64,000 nucleotides of DNA from Dryas octopetala (GCA_963921425.1 OY992839.1:4032501-4096500), one strand, 5' to 3'. Counted from the first letter of the stretch, positions 11,243-23,886 are shown. A program made the numbers and translations. Notes: generated by a model from the letters alone, not told the origin.

Positions 11243-13965
11243 ATGGCTGCAGCTTCGACCTTTCTCTCACACCCAAAGCCTCCTGGAAACGACGTCGTCT
11301 CCTCCTCAAGAAGTCTGTTCCAGTCATGCAGCTCCAGCTGCCAGTCAGCCTTGTTTGGCTCCAAATTCAACCCGAAATCGCTTTCGTTGGACACTGCCAG
11401 AACCCGAGCCGGTCCACCCGAACCCGTTAGTTCATCGGATTCGAAACCGGTACTTGCATCCAATTCCCATCAGACATTCGACGTTCTGATAATCGGAGCC
11501 GGAATAATCGGGTTGACCATTGCCCGGCAGCTCCTGATCGGATCGGACCTATCGGTCGCCGTAATTGACAAAGATGTCCCCTGCTCCGGTGCCACCGGTG
11601 CTGGTAAGCCCAACTCAACCTTTTATTCAAAACGTTTTCCTCCTTACTGGGTGATTGGTAGTTGAGAAAATTAAATGTAGGAAAATCACTCATGTGGAAA
11701 ATATTGGGTCAAAGTCTGATGAAACGTTGACCTTGTTTTAGGGCAAGGCTATGTATGGATGGCACACAAAACACCTGGCAGCGACCTTTGGGACCTGGGA
11801 TTGAGAAGCCAGAAACTCTGGGAGGACTTGGCTGAGAGCTTACTTGAGCAAGGCTTGGACCCTCTTCAACAATTAGGTTGGATGAAAACAGGTACTTATT
11901 TTCAAAATTGCCCAACATTAAAGGAAATACCTTTTTAATTTTAATTTTAACTTTTTGTTGTTTTTTTGAAGTGGGTACTCTTGATTTTTATAGGAAGCTT
12001 GTTAGTTGGTAGAACCCCTGAGGAGTTAGACATTTTGAAAAGGAGGGTGAAGCAGGTATGTGAAGCTGGGATAAGAGCAGAGTACTTGTCTGCCAGTGAC
12101 TTGCATTTGAAGGAACCTGAACTGATGGTTGATAAAGATACTGGGGCTGCCTTTCTACCTGATGATTGCCAATTGGATGCTCGTCGTTCCGTTGAATTTC
12201 TTGAAGAGGTTTTCTTTGTTTTTTTGAAAGAAATGACTATTTAGCTATAAGTTTCTTGTTCTCGTGCCGTGAATTAATGATTTGCCACTATTGTGTAGGC
12301 TAACAGGCATTATTCATCAGAAGGTAGATATGCAGAGTTTTATAATGACCCAGTGACAAGTTTATTAAGGTATGCTATTATACTTTCTAGGGTGCACTGG
12401 AAATTACACTGAGAGACAAGGGACAAAAACGGAGAATTTGGTTTTTAGAGGTGGGAGACTGTTGAGCTAATGCTATTATAATATTTTATGTGCTCAGATC
12501 TGGTGCCAGTGGGGAGGTTGAAGCTGTTAAGACTTCCAGCAATATCTTGCACTGTAAGAAGGCTGTTGTAGTGGCAGCTGGTTGTTGGAGTGGGTCTTTG
12601 ATGCGTGACCTGCTTAGAGAATCAGAAATTGTATTGGATGTCCCTGTGAAACCACGAAAGGTTTAAATCTACAATGTGACTTATTCTTTCATATATGAAA
12701 ATACCTTATTTTGCTTTTCCAGATGCATAATGTCATTTACGTTGCTTTGGTTAGGGATAACTGAAAGAAAATCATTCTTTGGTGCATGTTTAACTTATCC
12801 CACCTGACTGAGTGGCAGTAATTTCTCCAACTTTATGTTAAGACCCACCTAATACTTAATCTTCATGGCAGGGTCACCTTCTAGTGCTTGAGAATTTTAA
12901 TTCCTTTAAACTCAATCATGGTCTGATGGAGGTGGGATATGTTGATCATCAGACTGGAATTCCACTTCCAAGCATCTTGACTTCTGGAGTGCTTGATCAT
13001 GGGCAAACCTTGTCTGTTTCAATGACAGCCACTATAGATGCAATGGGGAACATTGTTCTTGGTAAAAATAAAACTGATGACTTGTTTTCTTTTTTGGACT
13101 AAACATGAAATTGTATAAAGTATAATTTGATAGTGGTCCAACACTAAGTAACTATTACATGTATTTAAAATACCTAAGTTAGTGACCTGGAAGTGTTTCC
13201 TGTATTACAAATCCGAGAGTGTCTCACCTCCAATTAGTTGTTATAATGCTTTTCAGGGAGCAGCCGCCAATTTGCTGGGTTCTCCACTGAATTGGAAGAA
13301 CACATCATTAGTCGTATATGGGAGCGAGCTGGGGAATTCTTTCCCAAATTAAGAGAGCAGCCCCTTTCAGGTTTTAGAAACAGCAGAGAAGTGAGAATAG
13401 GATTACGACCTTACAGTAAGTTCGATATCTATTAAACCTAATGAAAGTGAAAGCCTTTACAAATTTGTACTAGTACTAAAAAATTTAGTCATTCCCTGTG
13501 GAAATTTGTGAATGACAAAAGCTTTACAATCTCAGTGCCTGATGGGAAGCCAGTGATAGGGCCTGTGCCAGGTTTGTCAAACGTGTTCCTTGCAACTGGG
13601 CATGAAGGGGGAGGACTTTCTGTGGTAATACTCATACTTTGTTATTTGTTATTCTGCTTACAGTATATAGAAATTTATACAAGAAAGATTTTCCCCAAGA
13701 TTCTTGCTTGTTACAATGTGCATGTCATTGCCAGGCTAAACATGAGTGGACAGTGACCAATCATTTAGGAACAACAGTTCATACAGATTTGCATATTACA
13801 TAATTATTGCTGGTTTACTTGTATTGCCATGTAAAGAAAGAATCATCCATCATTTTGGTCCAATTTCAGGCTCTAGGGACTGCTGAAATGCTTGCAGATA
13901 TGGTGCTGGGAAATTCTGGGAACTTTAATTCTGCACCTTTTGCTGTTCATGGTCGATGTTGTTGA
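11243..13965 (+). CDS. FAD-dependent oxidoreductase, DAO family
   Basis: Nine exons join in frame: 11243-11603, 11742-11891, 11994-12208, 12299-12369, 12498-12660, 12872-13061, 13257-13415, 13536-13624, 13870-13965, giving 497 residues. After a Ser-rich leader of about 75 residues (possible plastid or mitochondrial transit peptide) comes a Rossmann FAD fingerprint, VLIIGAGIIGLTIARQL, with GxGxxG. The C-terminal DAO signature is GLRPYMPDGKPVIGPVPG followed by ATGHEGGGLSVALGTAEM. The family oxidises amino- or imino-acid-type substrates with FAD. The plant member I think is closest (At5g48440-like) has no substrate I can state. The frame is intact and the ATG at 11243 gives the whole leader. Confidence 0.88.
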
Positions 13966-14234
13966 TAAAACGACCAGTGCTAATCAACATTAAAACATTG
14001 ATTTTCTTAATCATTTAATGTATCACTGGGCAATCTAGAAAGTCCAAGGTCATGCCTTGGAGCACCTTGGTTCCTTACAGTTGGTATGAGTTGTATTGTG
14101 CCTGCAGCTTGCTGCTCTTTGAACGTTGTTCCTTCCAATTATTATCTTTCAGTATGTGTGCTTCTTTTTTCTTATTTAGCCATATGTGCAATAGAGAAAT
14201 GTCCTGAACATATATACAGGCTGTTTAAGACATG

Positions 14235-17200
14235 TCAAATGGCTATACTGTTAGGAATCCCCTTTCCCGTGATTCCCCCTTTGGATTCAACATTGGATGT
14301 ATCAGGGTACAAAAGCATGTAAGGAATTTCGGCATGGCCCCGTCTGTTTTTAAGCTTGGGATCGGTATTCTTGGCCTCAATTCTTTTCTCTATATTTCGA
14401 AGTTCTTCATTAAACTTTTCAAATTTATGGATCACCTCTTCATTATTTATCGACAATGCTGATGGCCTCTGGCCCAAGTACACTTCATCGGATGTGTGTC
14501 GTGAGAGGACCTCTGCTACTGCCATGCCCAAGACCATCTCAACTCTGTCAGGCAACATGCTAAGGTAGTATTTATCTGGATCCTTTAAGAACTCCGCATA
14601 TTCAAATGTTCCTTCCTTGGGAATGAACCTTTGGCATAGTGTGGGACGATTTGGTGGAAAACCAGCATATGCATATTGCCCAAAGTTTACTGAAGCATGA
14701 AGGGCTGATGCAATCCATATCAGAGTTGTCAAACCTTTGATTAGGTCCTCCTGCGATGTCATTTGGTACCACCATTTCTCATTGCACTTGTCACCGTGAC
14801 CCACATTTCGAATTTCTGACCACCATGCTTGGATTTCTTCATCAGATCTTACAGAGGCGTCATCTTTGTAGAAGAGCATGCAAAAATCTTTAACCCACGC
14901 CTGGATGGCGGTCCATATCTCGAGTCCATCTGCACCATAGGGATAGTCCTGGAAAAGGAGCTGAACTCCAGTGGGGTTATCTGGATCTGGGTCTTCTATG
15001 GCCATACCTCTGAAAAGTGTCCCACCAAAGAGTGAACATGAGAAATTGTAAAAGTTTCCTTTGGTGGTTTTCCCAATTATGTCCAATTTCTCTCATTAAA
15101 TATCAAATGATGGGCTATCATGTAATATGAAATACCTTTTGAGTAGGTCAACAGGAAGGGCTTGTTCATCAAATGTCCACTCTTTGTAGAGCTCAGCAGA
15201 TAACTGCATGGAGATTTCAGCAGAAAACAATGTCTTTTCAAGGATTCCTCCAGAGTTAATGAGTATACTCCGAGCCAGTGCATTTGTGTGCATGGTGTCT
15301 TTGAAATGAGGATCTAGTAGCCAATGGATGGGGTGCATCACACTTAGTTGCCTTCTAGTAGCAATGATGAACGGTTCAACCACCGCATGTGTATGCAACC
15401 TATAAATGCATTGCACGGCAAATGTTGTAGTACTAGGAAAGAAATGCAATAAATAATAAGAACTTGCATTATTTTGGGTTCATAAAACTGTTCAACTCAC
15501 CAATGGCTGACTAGTTGATGATAAACAGAATCATTTGCTGCAACATGAGCTTTAGCACAATGCCACAATGCTGCTGCTTCCCCCTGACTTGCCGGAACAA
15601 GTACCCAATTGATCTCATTGCCTCTAGGTGAGCCCGGCAAGCTAAGTTCTATAGCTTTTGGCTTTAGTGTAGCATCACTCTTCAAGAATAGTAGTGTACG
15701 GGACGCATAAATACTAACACCATTTTTGTTGATTCTTCTTAAGAAGGGCATGAGGTAGTCATGGTGATCCAAGATGAACATCCTCCCATCATTCATTGCC
15801 TGTCAAGTTTATAGAAAAAAGGAAGAGTAATGTAGCCAATAACAAGCATGCACTCGATCTGGAATACAAATTTTAGAACATGGGCATGCAGAGGATATAT
15901 CAATTTTTCACTTTGGGAGGCAGGATGATTATAGAGGATCACCTTCTGGTGCATTGTTATTTGGTTTTTTACCTGGGCAAGTGTCATCCCTTCAAGGTTG
16001 TGCTCTATATGTGATGGCTCTATTGAACTTACTGCTCCATTTTTGCTTTGTGGTGGAAATACCTGCAAGTCAGTGTAACAAACAGTTGGTTGTTAACCAC
16101 TTGGAATACACTAGTGCCCTACTGCCCTACTTCATAAGGGTAGGATGAACCTTCAAGGATCGTATTCGTGCTGGATTAATTCCTGCAAGCATTTGGCGCC
16201 CAAACTCTTCATCATCCTTCCATGCAAATTCATTTTCTGGAAAGTAGAAAGTGATAATATAAAAGAGAAATGAAGCACCATCTACCATCTATCATGCAAG
16301 CTGCAGAAGTGTAATAGTCAGCTGCATCACCTGCTATTATTTGAGGGAATGGAAATTTCAAGGGGATCTTGCTTGCAGGAGTGATTTCTTTGAAAAGCTC
16401 ATTTGGTACCATAACTTTCAGTTTCTCTTTGAGCAATCCCTCAATTACTTGGCTTTCTTTGCCAGAAAACATGTTATGCAACTCATCAAATGACTCAAAA
16501 TGACTGGAATCCTTTTGTAACACAGGTTTTACCTCATCTCTCAGAAAATGTACAGCAGCCTGGATTGAATTTGATATGAACTCAGATTGTTTCTTGGGGC
16601 TGAACCTCTCATCCGGAGGAACGTATATGTCCAGGTTGACGGTACAAGGCCGGCTCTCAGTTAGAGGATCTAACATTGATCATGTTTGCAAAGCCATTGA
16701 AATTGTAGAACAAGTAAATTGTACTGGAAAGGCAAAACTAGGAGAAGTAGTAGTAGCTTTAGTTGTATACCTGCATTGCTAGGAGGGCGACCTGTTCTGC
16801 CTCTGCGAGGATATGGATGCAATGTAGACCCACCCAAGACAGGTCTCTTCTGTTCTGGACCTTTATCAGGATCTCCAAGATCATTGTAGTAGTCATAGTC
16901 ATATATTCGATCCCATTCTTTCCTCTCCCCACTTCCATCTCCTCTCAAGCTAATAAGCTCTTCCTTCCTCAAACTTATTAGAGCTTGGGGTGTTTGATTT
17001 GGAAGACATTTCTAAGACAGCATGGTCAGCTTTTTAATTAATTGCAGTTGCAAAAACTTGTAGTATCTAATTAATCATGAAACTTACTGTATTTGAGAAG
17101 AAAATTCGATCAAAATTTTTCGTCTTTCCGAATGGGTATACCCAGGAGTAGCAGTCGAATTGGATAGTCTGACTGTTGTGAATTTGAAGAGCAGCAGATT

Positions 17201-17681
17201 GGAGGAAGAATCTATGCTTCTCTTGGTTTCTTATTTCCAAAGCTCCTGGAATTCCAAAGTTTGGACCAACATGGAACTTGACATGATATGTTCTGGTTTT
17301 TTCACCATCACATGTGCCGGTCTTTCCACATTTGAGGTATGCTTCCTTGCTCAACTTGCCTTTGCCAGTTTCTGTTGGATGCAATATCAAGGAAAAAATA
17401 TATATATATTTGGGTTTGGCATTTACTCAAATCCCATTAACTTTTCAAAGAAATGGCTCCAATTATTCATGACCAAAATTGAACTTACTTGGGTCGACTT
17501 CTGTGCAACTATATATTCGAAGAGAAGCTGATTTTCCGGAACCTGATTGTTTGTGACACTGGACAATGACAATTTCTCCTTTGATAGTTGATTGTCTGCT
17601 CTGTAGGGTAGCAGTACTCAAGCAATCTCGCAGGCCAGGGTGTAGGTGGTGGTGATGTTGCATTGTGGCTGCCTGGTGCAT
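14235..17681 (-). CDS. Lipoxygenase, probably a type-1 (9-LOX-like) enzyme
   Basis: Nine exons (5' to 3' on -): 17681-17489, 17371-17088, 17011-16771, 16669-16331, 16236-16151, 16062-15973, 15799-15501, 15399-15136, 15009-14235; they join to 856 residues, normal LOX length. An N-terminal PLAT/LH2 barrel (about 30-165) precedes the catalytic domain. Iron ligands are visible: both His of HWLHTH, His and Asn of HASVNFG, and the C-terminal Ile of [11 protein letters not shown] inserts O2 into linoleic or linolenic acid to start oxylipin synthesis. The Sloane pair reads Thr-Leu, closer to 9-LOX Thr-Val than 13-LOX Thr-Phe. The Coffa position (NSGG) is Ser, as I recall for LOX5-like enzymes. The start at 17681 is the first ATG in frame; a second lies 6 codons later. 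No clear plastid transit peptide is visible. Confidence 0.94.
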
Positions 17682-18749
17682 GGAAAAAGTGTCTTCCCAG
17701 ATCAACTCTGAAGAATGGTTGGTTTCATTAATTTGTAACAATAATAATGGACTTTATGTAGTTTAATGTGAAAGGGAAAGACTTATGCTTGCCTCTTATT
17801 CTTAGCAATGCATCTGATTCATTGCTTGCCTAGAGGTATTTCAGTTGAACTTTACATACACAACTTGGTGGTTCTGTCCCTGCTTCTTATATAATGCATT
17901 TGGTGAGTCTTCTTCTTTCATTGATAAACACACATGACAAGATTGTATAACATAAATTTATATGAAAGAACACTGGGAAAACCATAAGTCCAAATCCTAG
18001 TTTTAGAATTATCATGACCTTGAGAGGTGACAGAATCTAACTACTGAATTGGCCTCCTGATAAGTATGTTAGAGGAAAACATCTTCAAACCATTCAAAAA
18101 CAAACAGATATTAGAGAACAAAATGATAGACCATTGAATCTACCTATGACATTACCAAGTATTTTTGAGTCTCCTTCATTCTTAAGGATTCATTTATAAG
18201 TAGACAGACATAATCATTATCATTTAGTTACCAAACAAATACATAAAAACGATTAGTGGAGTTAATTTAAAAAGTATTCAATAATACAAAGTTTAGGTTC
18301 ACACATTATACAATTATTGGTGTAACAAAATACAAATGGTAATACATCAAGACAAAAATTAAATGTCCAAATGTACAATTATGATATAAGGGTACTGGTG
18401 TTTAAACTTCTTCATTTTGTAACTTCTTATTTATTGGTATAAGAAGGTACAAAATGAAATGACTAAAAACACTATTGTACATTTGTACTAGAGTATAAAA
18501 AAATTAAAATTTTATTAGAGAACAGGGTAGTATTTCATTTCGTTGAAATAAATCTCATAGTGGATCTGTGAGAATTAACTTAAGTATCATCACATACAAA
18601 AAACAATTAGGAATTTAAAAATGTTTGATTTTCATTTTCCTTTATTATTTTTTACAATAAACATTTCTATTCTCCAATAAGGCAATAACAAGTCACCACA
18701 GTCGACAGCCAAAGTGTTCCCAAAACAAAGCATCAACAAGACACCAACA
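17682..18749. other. Divergent intergenic region, LOX and C1-FDX promoters
   Basis: About 1.07 kb of AT-rich DNA between two divergently transcribed genes. I see no coding sequence and no element with readable ends. Confidence 0.55.
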
Positions 18750-19235
18750 ATGGCGATGGCGAGCCTTCAGAGCCTTCGCTCCCAAATCCACCGCCTGCCT
18801 TCGCTCTCCAAGTCCGTAATCTCCAGATCCTCAGCCACATCCACCACCCCGTCCTCACACACCTCCTCAGCCAAAGTCGCGGACCGCATCGTGAAGCTGT
18901 TCGCGATCGACGTCGACGGCCGGAAGCGCGAGGTGGTGGGGCTCGCCGGCCACACCCTCCTGAAGGCGCTGGCAAACTGCGGCCTGATCGACCCGGCCTC
19001 CCACCGGCTCGAGGACATCGACGCCTGCTCCGCCGAGTGCGAGGTCAACATCGCGCAGGAGTGGTTCGACAAGCTCCCGCCGCGGACCTACGACGAGGAG
19101 TACGTGCTCAAGCGCAACTCCAGGGCTAGGGTTTTGAACAAGCACTCCCGGCTTGGATGCCAGGTCGTCCTCAACCATGACCTTCAAGGTATGGTCGTCG
19201 CGGTCCCCGAGGCCAAACCCTGGGACATTCCATAA
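18750..19235 (+). CDS. C1-FDX: Complex I-associated 2Fe-2S ferredoxin-like protein (C1-FDX type)
   Basis: Single exon, 161 residues, markedly GC-rich against its surroundings. A Ser/Arg-rich N-terminus (about 1-40) looks like a mitochondrial presequence. The body has the adrenodoxin-like beta-grasp pattern and ends in the conserved block GMVVAVPEAKPWDIP. I recognise it as the At3g07480 family, the ferredoxin of the plant complex I bridge between the carbonic anhydrase domain and the matrix arm. The canonical C-x5-C-x2-C..C set is not complete: DACSAEC gives two Cys spaced by three residues and SRLGCQ gives the last, while the first Cys position is lost. A normal [2Fe-2S] cluster is therefore doubtful, in line with a structural role. 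The ATG at 18750 is used; another Met follows two codons later. Confidence 0.88.
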   Translation: MAMASLQSLRSQIHRLPSLSKSVISRSSATSTTPSSHTSSAKVADRIVKLFAIDVDGRKREVVGLAGHTLLKALANCGLIDPASHRLEDIDACSAECEVNIAQEWFDKLPPRTYDEEYVLKRNSRARVLNKHSRLGCQVVLNHDLQGMVVAVPEAKPWDIP

Positions 19236-21317
19236 GCTTTTTGAATTTTGATTTCTGAGTAAAATGGAACAGAGGGTAAAAGAAAAAACTAGGACTTGAT
19301 TCTCTTTTTGGATATAATAATGTGCTTGATTGCTCTGGTGGCTTTTGGAACCAGTTCTTATATGTTGTGGTGTAATGTGCTGGATTCTATTTAAGAAATT
19401 GGTGTTCAATTTCATGGATTTGATTAGTTTGGAATATTTGATTGTTTGTTGTTTTATATTGCTCTTAGAATGAGTTAATTTGTTTGCTTGGAGTTGGTGT
19501 CTTGGTGACAATTGACAAAATGTAGGAAAAAGGAAGGGAAAAAATGAGCACCAGATTTTGGGTTTTCTAGAATGGGGATTTGAAATGAAAGTATCAGGCT
19601 TGATGATGCATTCTATTGTTTCTTTAGTTTCTTATCACAAAACTGTTCCTTTAGTAATAGGGGGTTGGTTTTTGACTTCAACTGAGTTTGAATGTGGATG
19701 TTCAGTTTGTAGCAGCCATCTTGTTTTTCTTTGTGTGAGTGAAGAGTGATTTCCATTTAGTTTATTTGGATTGAATGCAGCATACTCATTGGAAATTGTG
19801 GGATTCTATGAAATGTTACATAAAGAGAAAATAATGCAAGAATTGAACAAAGGACGTTTGGAATATGGAGTTTTAGTTAATAATTACAGTAATGACAAGG
19901 TTGATGCACTTGGATGATAGTTAATGCCGATGTTCATGGGTGGGTTTGTCTTATGGTGGGCTATAGTGGCTTGAGCTGGTGATAGTGGTGAATAATAATG
20001 ACTTTTGCGAGCTTGCTGTTTGTGTAAGAACCTAATTAAGAGATTGGTTTGGTCCTCAAAACTTGATTTTATCTCAAGTGTTTGAAGCTCTTTCTTTTAT
20101 TAACTTTCTGATATACATATTGCTTCATGGGGATGTGTGCCATAACATGTTGTTGCTCAAGTGGTAGTCACTGACGGAATGTAAACGGTCCATTTAGGAA
20201 ACTGTTGATCTCTGGTGGACATTGTGCTTCTAATCTAATATTGTTTTATAGTAGTACCAACCTCTGCTTGTATGCTGAGGAAATGTAGCAAAAGAAACTT
20301 AAATTTTGAGGTTAATTGTTTTCTGTTATTTTCCATGGACAACCGATACCATTTGGCTCGTTTTTAGTCTTGTGGACACTAGGGCAACATAAAACATAAG
20401 AATCTCTATTCAAAAGGAAATTATGCCATTTGGTCCTGCCATAGCAAGTTATTTAGATTTAACATTTTGCACTTGGTGGCCACTGTCGAAAATCCAACCC
20501 TTACTTTTGCACTTGAGATGTTTTCTTCTGTTCCGATGTTTTGTCACTTGTTAGCACCTGAGTGGAGCTTACTTGAGATATTATGTCCATTTTTCTCTAG
20601 GTATTAGGCATATCAAATCCCTTCAAAGACTTTCGTCCAGCATTTTGTTTAGGAGTATACTTGCTAGAACAGCATGCTGGAAAGAATAAGGGGTAGTTAC
20701 CTTGAGGAATAAGGGACCCATGAGAAGATCATGGTAGGTACTTCAAATCTTGGATCTTTGGCTTAGAAATGCAGACTTTTGGGTTTTTGGTTTTCTGTAT
20801 TGTGACTGTGCTTGTGCAGTGCCCCCATGTCTTACCCAGAATCATATAGTCATTAACAAAACATGCAATTCGCGCTTTATCATCAATACAAAATTGTTTT
20901 ACAGCTGCTATATACTAAGTGAGCTCAACAAATTATTCGGATACAGAATCTGCTGTTAAGATGGAGGATAACTCATTTAGAGACTTCTTATATGTTATTA
21001 TTATCATTATTATTGTTTTTCTTACCCATAAGAATTTTGATAAGACTTCTTTCTCCTAAATGGTAAACCTGCTAACACATTGGATGACCAAAAATAGAAA
21101 GTATCAGGCGTACTGGCAACCATTGGTGCTTTAATGATATGGGTGATTCTACGTACATCCTAAATAAAAGGGTCAATTGGTGAATTCCAAGTTAGGAGTC
21201 CCATTGTTGTCTATGTTGTAATGTAAAAGGTACATTGTAAGGTGCCCAAGTATAGGCACAAGAATAAAATGTAAGAAAGCAATGACATGCCAATAATTAG
21301 GCTGGAGAAAATTCGTT
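19236..21317. other. Intergenic, no gene recognised
   Basis: About 2.1 kb of T-rich sequence following C1-FDX, including its probable 3' UTR. Short open frames are present, but none resembles a known protein and their composition is that of the flanking DNA. No element termini were found. Confidence 0.5.
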
Positions 21318-21490
21318 TTACCAAATGAACCGGTTCGTCTCCGGGTTGGACAAAAACACGGTTGGGTCGTTGAACATGTGGGTCGTGAATATGGGCCCGA
21401 ACCAGTTCACTCCTAGAAAGGTGGGGCCCAGACTGCCTGGCAGCAACCTCAGCCGCGAGCCTGCGAGGGTCAAGAAGATGAAGGTTGGAT
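21318..21490 (-). pseudogene. Cytochrome P450 N-terminal relic
   Basis: Read on the - strand, a short frame contains LLPGSLGPTFLG followed directly by FGPIFTTHMF and PTVFLSNPETNRF. This matches the proline-rich hinge (LPPGSxGxPxxGE) and first beta-sheet (YGxIFKTHxxGxPTVxxSxPExNRF) of CYP85-clan P450s such as CYP716. About 30 residues that normally lie between the two blocks are missing, and nothing downstream of the stop continues the domain. It is best seen as a decayed fragment. Identification is by motif memory only. Confidence 0.55.
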
Positions 21491-22095
21491 TGAGACTAGT
21501 GTTAAAAATACAGTAAATCGTGCCTCCCCACCCCCAAATGTACATGATGCAACTCCAAGTTCGTCAAAACAAATATAGTAAAGATTAAAATTATTAAATC
21601 AATCTATTGAAAGCAAATAAAATCTCACACCTTCACATTCGATGACATCAAAATTATTCAGAAAATTATAGATATAGTATATATATAGACTACCAAAAAT
21701 GTCTGCATACCAGTATACCACTTTATTATTAATTTCTTATTAATAATCATAAGCATAGAACACTGAGGTATCATCAGCATCCATATTCCATACCCCAGAA
21801 CAAAGAGATAATCATAAGTTCATTGCAAAATTTCATTAATTTTTTTTTCCATTCCTCACAATTTTAACAGACTGGAAAATATTCATATACAAGTAACAAA
21901 GGAAAAATTGAATAAAACCCTGCATGTTTCTGCAATTTATATATTAAGAAATCAAATTGCAGGTGGAGCAAACAACAAAACGCTTGAGGAAGTGGGGTGG
22001 GCAAGACATCAAAACTGAGACTACAGCTGAAGGAATACGAATTCTCTGCATATTCATTGTTGAAACCTTGCCTTGCCTTGCCTTTGCTTTGCAAA
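21491..22095. other. Intergenic and CYB561 3' flank
   Basis: AT-rich DNA with a TA-rich stretch near 21670-21690; the right end is the 3' UTR of the DOMON/b561 gene. No gene is seen. Confidence 0.5.
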
Positions 22096-23281
22096 CTAAG
22101 CACCATAGCCATTGGCACCATTCATGCCGTGCGGTGGTGCCTTTTCCAACCTCTTCCTCTTGAGCACAACATACCATTTATAAACTTCCAACACTGCAGC
22201 TACGACAGCCAAAGCAATGATGATGCCGATGTATATATCTCTCCATATCTTGTTAGGCATCAAGATGTCAAATCCTTTGAAAACGTTAATGATGCTAAGG
22301 ATGATAACAACATACCCAGTTGCATGGTGATAGATGTTCCAGTAAAATCTGTATTTGTGATTCGGGTTGGGTCTCCAACGTAAAGCAAAGACTTGAAGTG
22401 TTCCAAGGCAGAAAAGGGTGATCCCAATATTTCTGTGCATGTGATGTTGGATGCCTTTAGAATTGGTACCAAGTATAAGACCAGTGACCCATCCAGCAAC
22501 ACCAACAAAGTATGCTGTGGCTTGGCAAATGACATGAATATAAAACCATAAAGTGCCTGTGGGATTGAACACCTTCAAGTACCTTGCTGCCATGGCACCA
22601 AAGGGCATCATGATACCCCAACTCACTACATTCAGCACTGCGTGTGTGTTTCTTTGTTTAACTATTGAGCTGCCTCCTTTGGCTGAAGCGATGTGTCCAG
22701 AAAGCAAATCCAAAGTCTCCTTAGAATTAAAATTAGCCGCAGCATTGCCATGCATTAGGGGGGAGTCACTAGAAACTGGACCCTGTTGCCAAACTTGAAG
22801 TATTGTGGTGGCATTGGTCGGAAGTGACCAAGTCCCAAATATGATCATCTCTTTGTTTAAATACTCTGCTGCTAAATCAGTCACTTCATAACTCAGAGTG
22901 CCCTCAGCCAAATTGGTAGAGTACCCTTGAATTGGAGCCCTGTACACTCTGGTGTTTCCATTAGAGAGTTGAAAAGCAACAAGGGATTGTGCTCCAGTCA
23001 TGGCTGATTGGCTTGCACTGCCTGCGTTTGGGTTGATGGCCCAAGCAACCCAGTTGGAGGATGAGACCCCAGTTTGCCTGTACGCCATTTGAAGCTTCCC
23101 TGTGGACTGCTCAAAGTTCCAATGGAGAAAAGAGTTGAGGTATGGAAGGTCACTGCAGGAGGTGAACACCTTGTTGCTTCTGAATTTGTAGGCTGAACAA
23201 GTGGTTGTGTTTTGGGCATAGGATGATGGTAAAGGTAAACACAGAGAGCAACACAGAGACTGCAATTACAAGCCTCAACAT
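22096..23281 (-). CDS. DOMON and cytochrome b561 domain protein, frameshifted after the signal peptide
   Basis: The main frame (about 389 codons) encodes an AIR12-like DOMON domain (NWVAWAINP, then VWQQGP) and a cytochrome b561 core of about five membrane helices with haem-ligand candidate His residues (FYIHVICQ, HRNIGI, NIYHHATGY). A basic tail follows. Such proteins sit in the plasma membrane and pass electrons, probably from ascorbate, across it. The main frame has a TAA directly upstream and no ATG at its N-terminus. The only suitable start, ATG at 23281, opens a signal-peptide-like run (MLRLVIAVSVLLSVFT) in another frame. A single-base indel around 23228-23239, in CTTTACC-type repeats, would link them. 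Either the allele is damaged or the assembly has one base wrong. From memory the closest Arabidopsis group is At3g07570-like. Confidence 0.85.
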
Positions 23282-23640
23282 CGCAGCCTTGAAAAAAAAT
23301 GAATGTATGAATTTGTAAAGCTTGTGAATTTGTAGGCTGAAGAATGAATACAAATACAAAGCTTGTGAATTTGTAGGCTAAAGAATGAATGCAAATACAA
23401 AGTTAACTAAGGACTTTATATAGATTTCTATCCTTATTCCTATTCAGAAACATAAAAATGAGTTCATAACTAACAAAGTAAACCACTACAACTCCTGATT
23501 AGAAAAGAGAAAATAAAATGTAATCCTATTTAGAAATATAAAAATGAGTTCCTAATGAACATAGGAAACCACTTCCTAATTAGAAAAGAAAAAATTGAAT
23601 GTAATCCTAATTAACACAGGAAACCGGTACAAATCCTAAA
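23282..23640. repeat. Two sets of short tandem repeats upstream of the b561 gene
   Basis: From about 23318 to 23402 a unit of about 42 bp (containing GCTTGTGAATTTGTAGGCT) occurs twice. Part of the same phrase (GAATTTGTAGGCTGAA) also occurs inside the coding region near 23184. From about 23440 to 23620 a unit of about 85 bp (containing AAAATGAGTTC and GTAATCCTA) occurs two to three times. This suggests local duplication around the 5' end of the gene. Confidence 0.6.
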
Positions 23641-23886
23641 GCTCCAATTTGTTGGTGTACATGTAATGATCCAGAAGAATGGCGATAAAGAAGAAGGAAG
23701 TCTTGGCTCTGGGCTGTCTTAGTAAGAAGCCCAAATTTGGGTTTATGAGGCCAAAGGCCCAAAATAATCAGCCTAGTATTTGGCACATCCAGCAAGCCCA
23801 CTATATCGGCTAGCTTGAAATTACAAAAGTACCACTTAACCAGAGAAAACCCTAGCCTCCCAGTTCTCTATATAAATTCTTCGATA
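23641..23886 (+). promoter_or_regulatory. Promoter-like block: GGCCCA elements, telo-box, TATA box
   Basis: Two GGCCCA/GCCCA elements (23755-23800), a telo-box (AAACCCTAG, about 23848-23856) and TATATAAA (about 23870-23877) lie in the order seen in plant ribosomal-protein and snoRNA-type promoters. What follows (23886-24280) contains open frames with no resemblance I recognise, so the transcribed product is unknown. It could be a non-coding RNA, a rapidly evolving gene or a relic. Confidence 0.45.
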
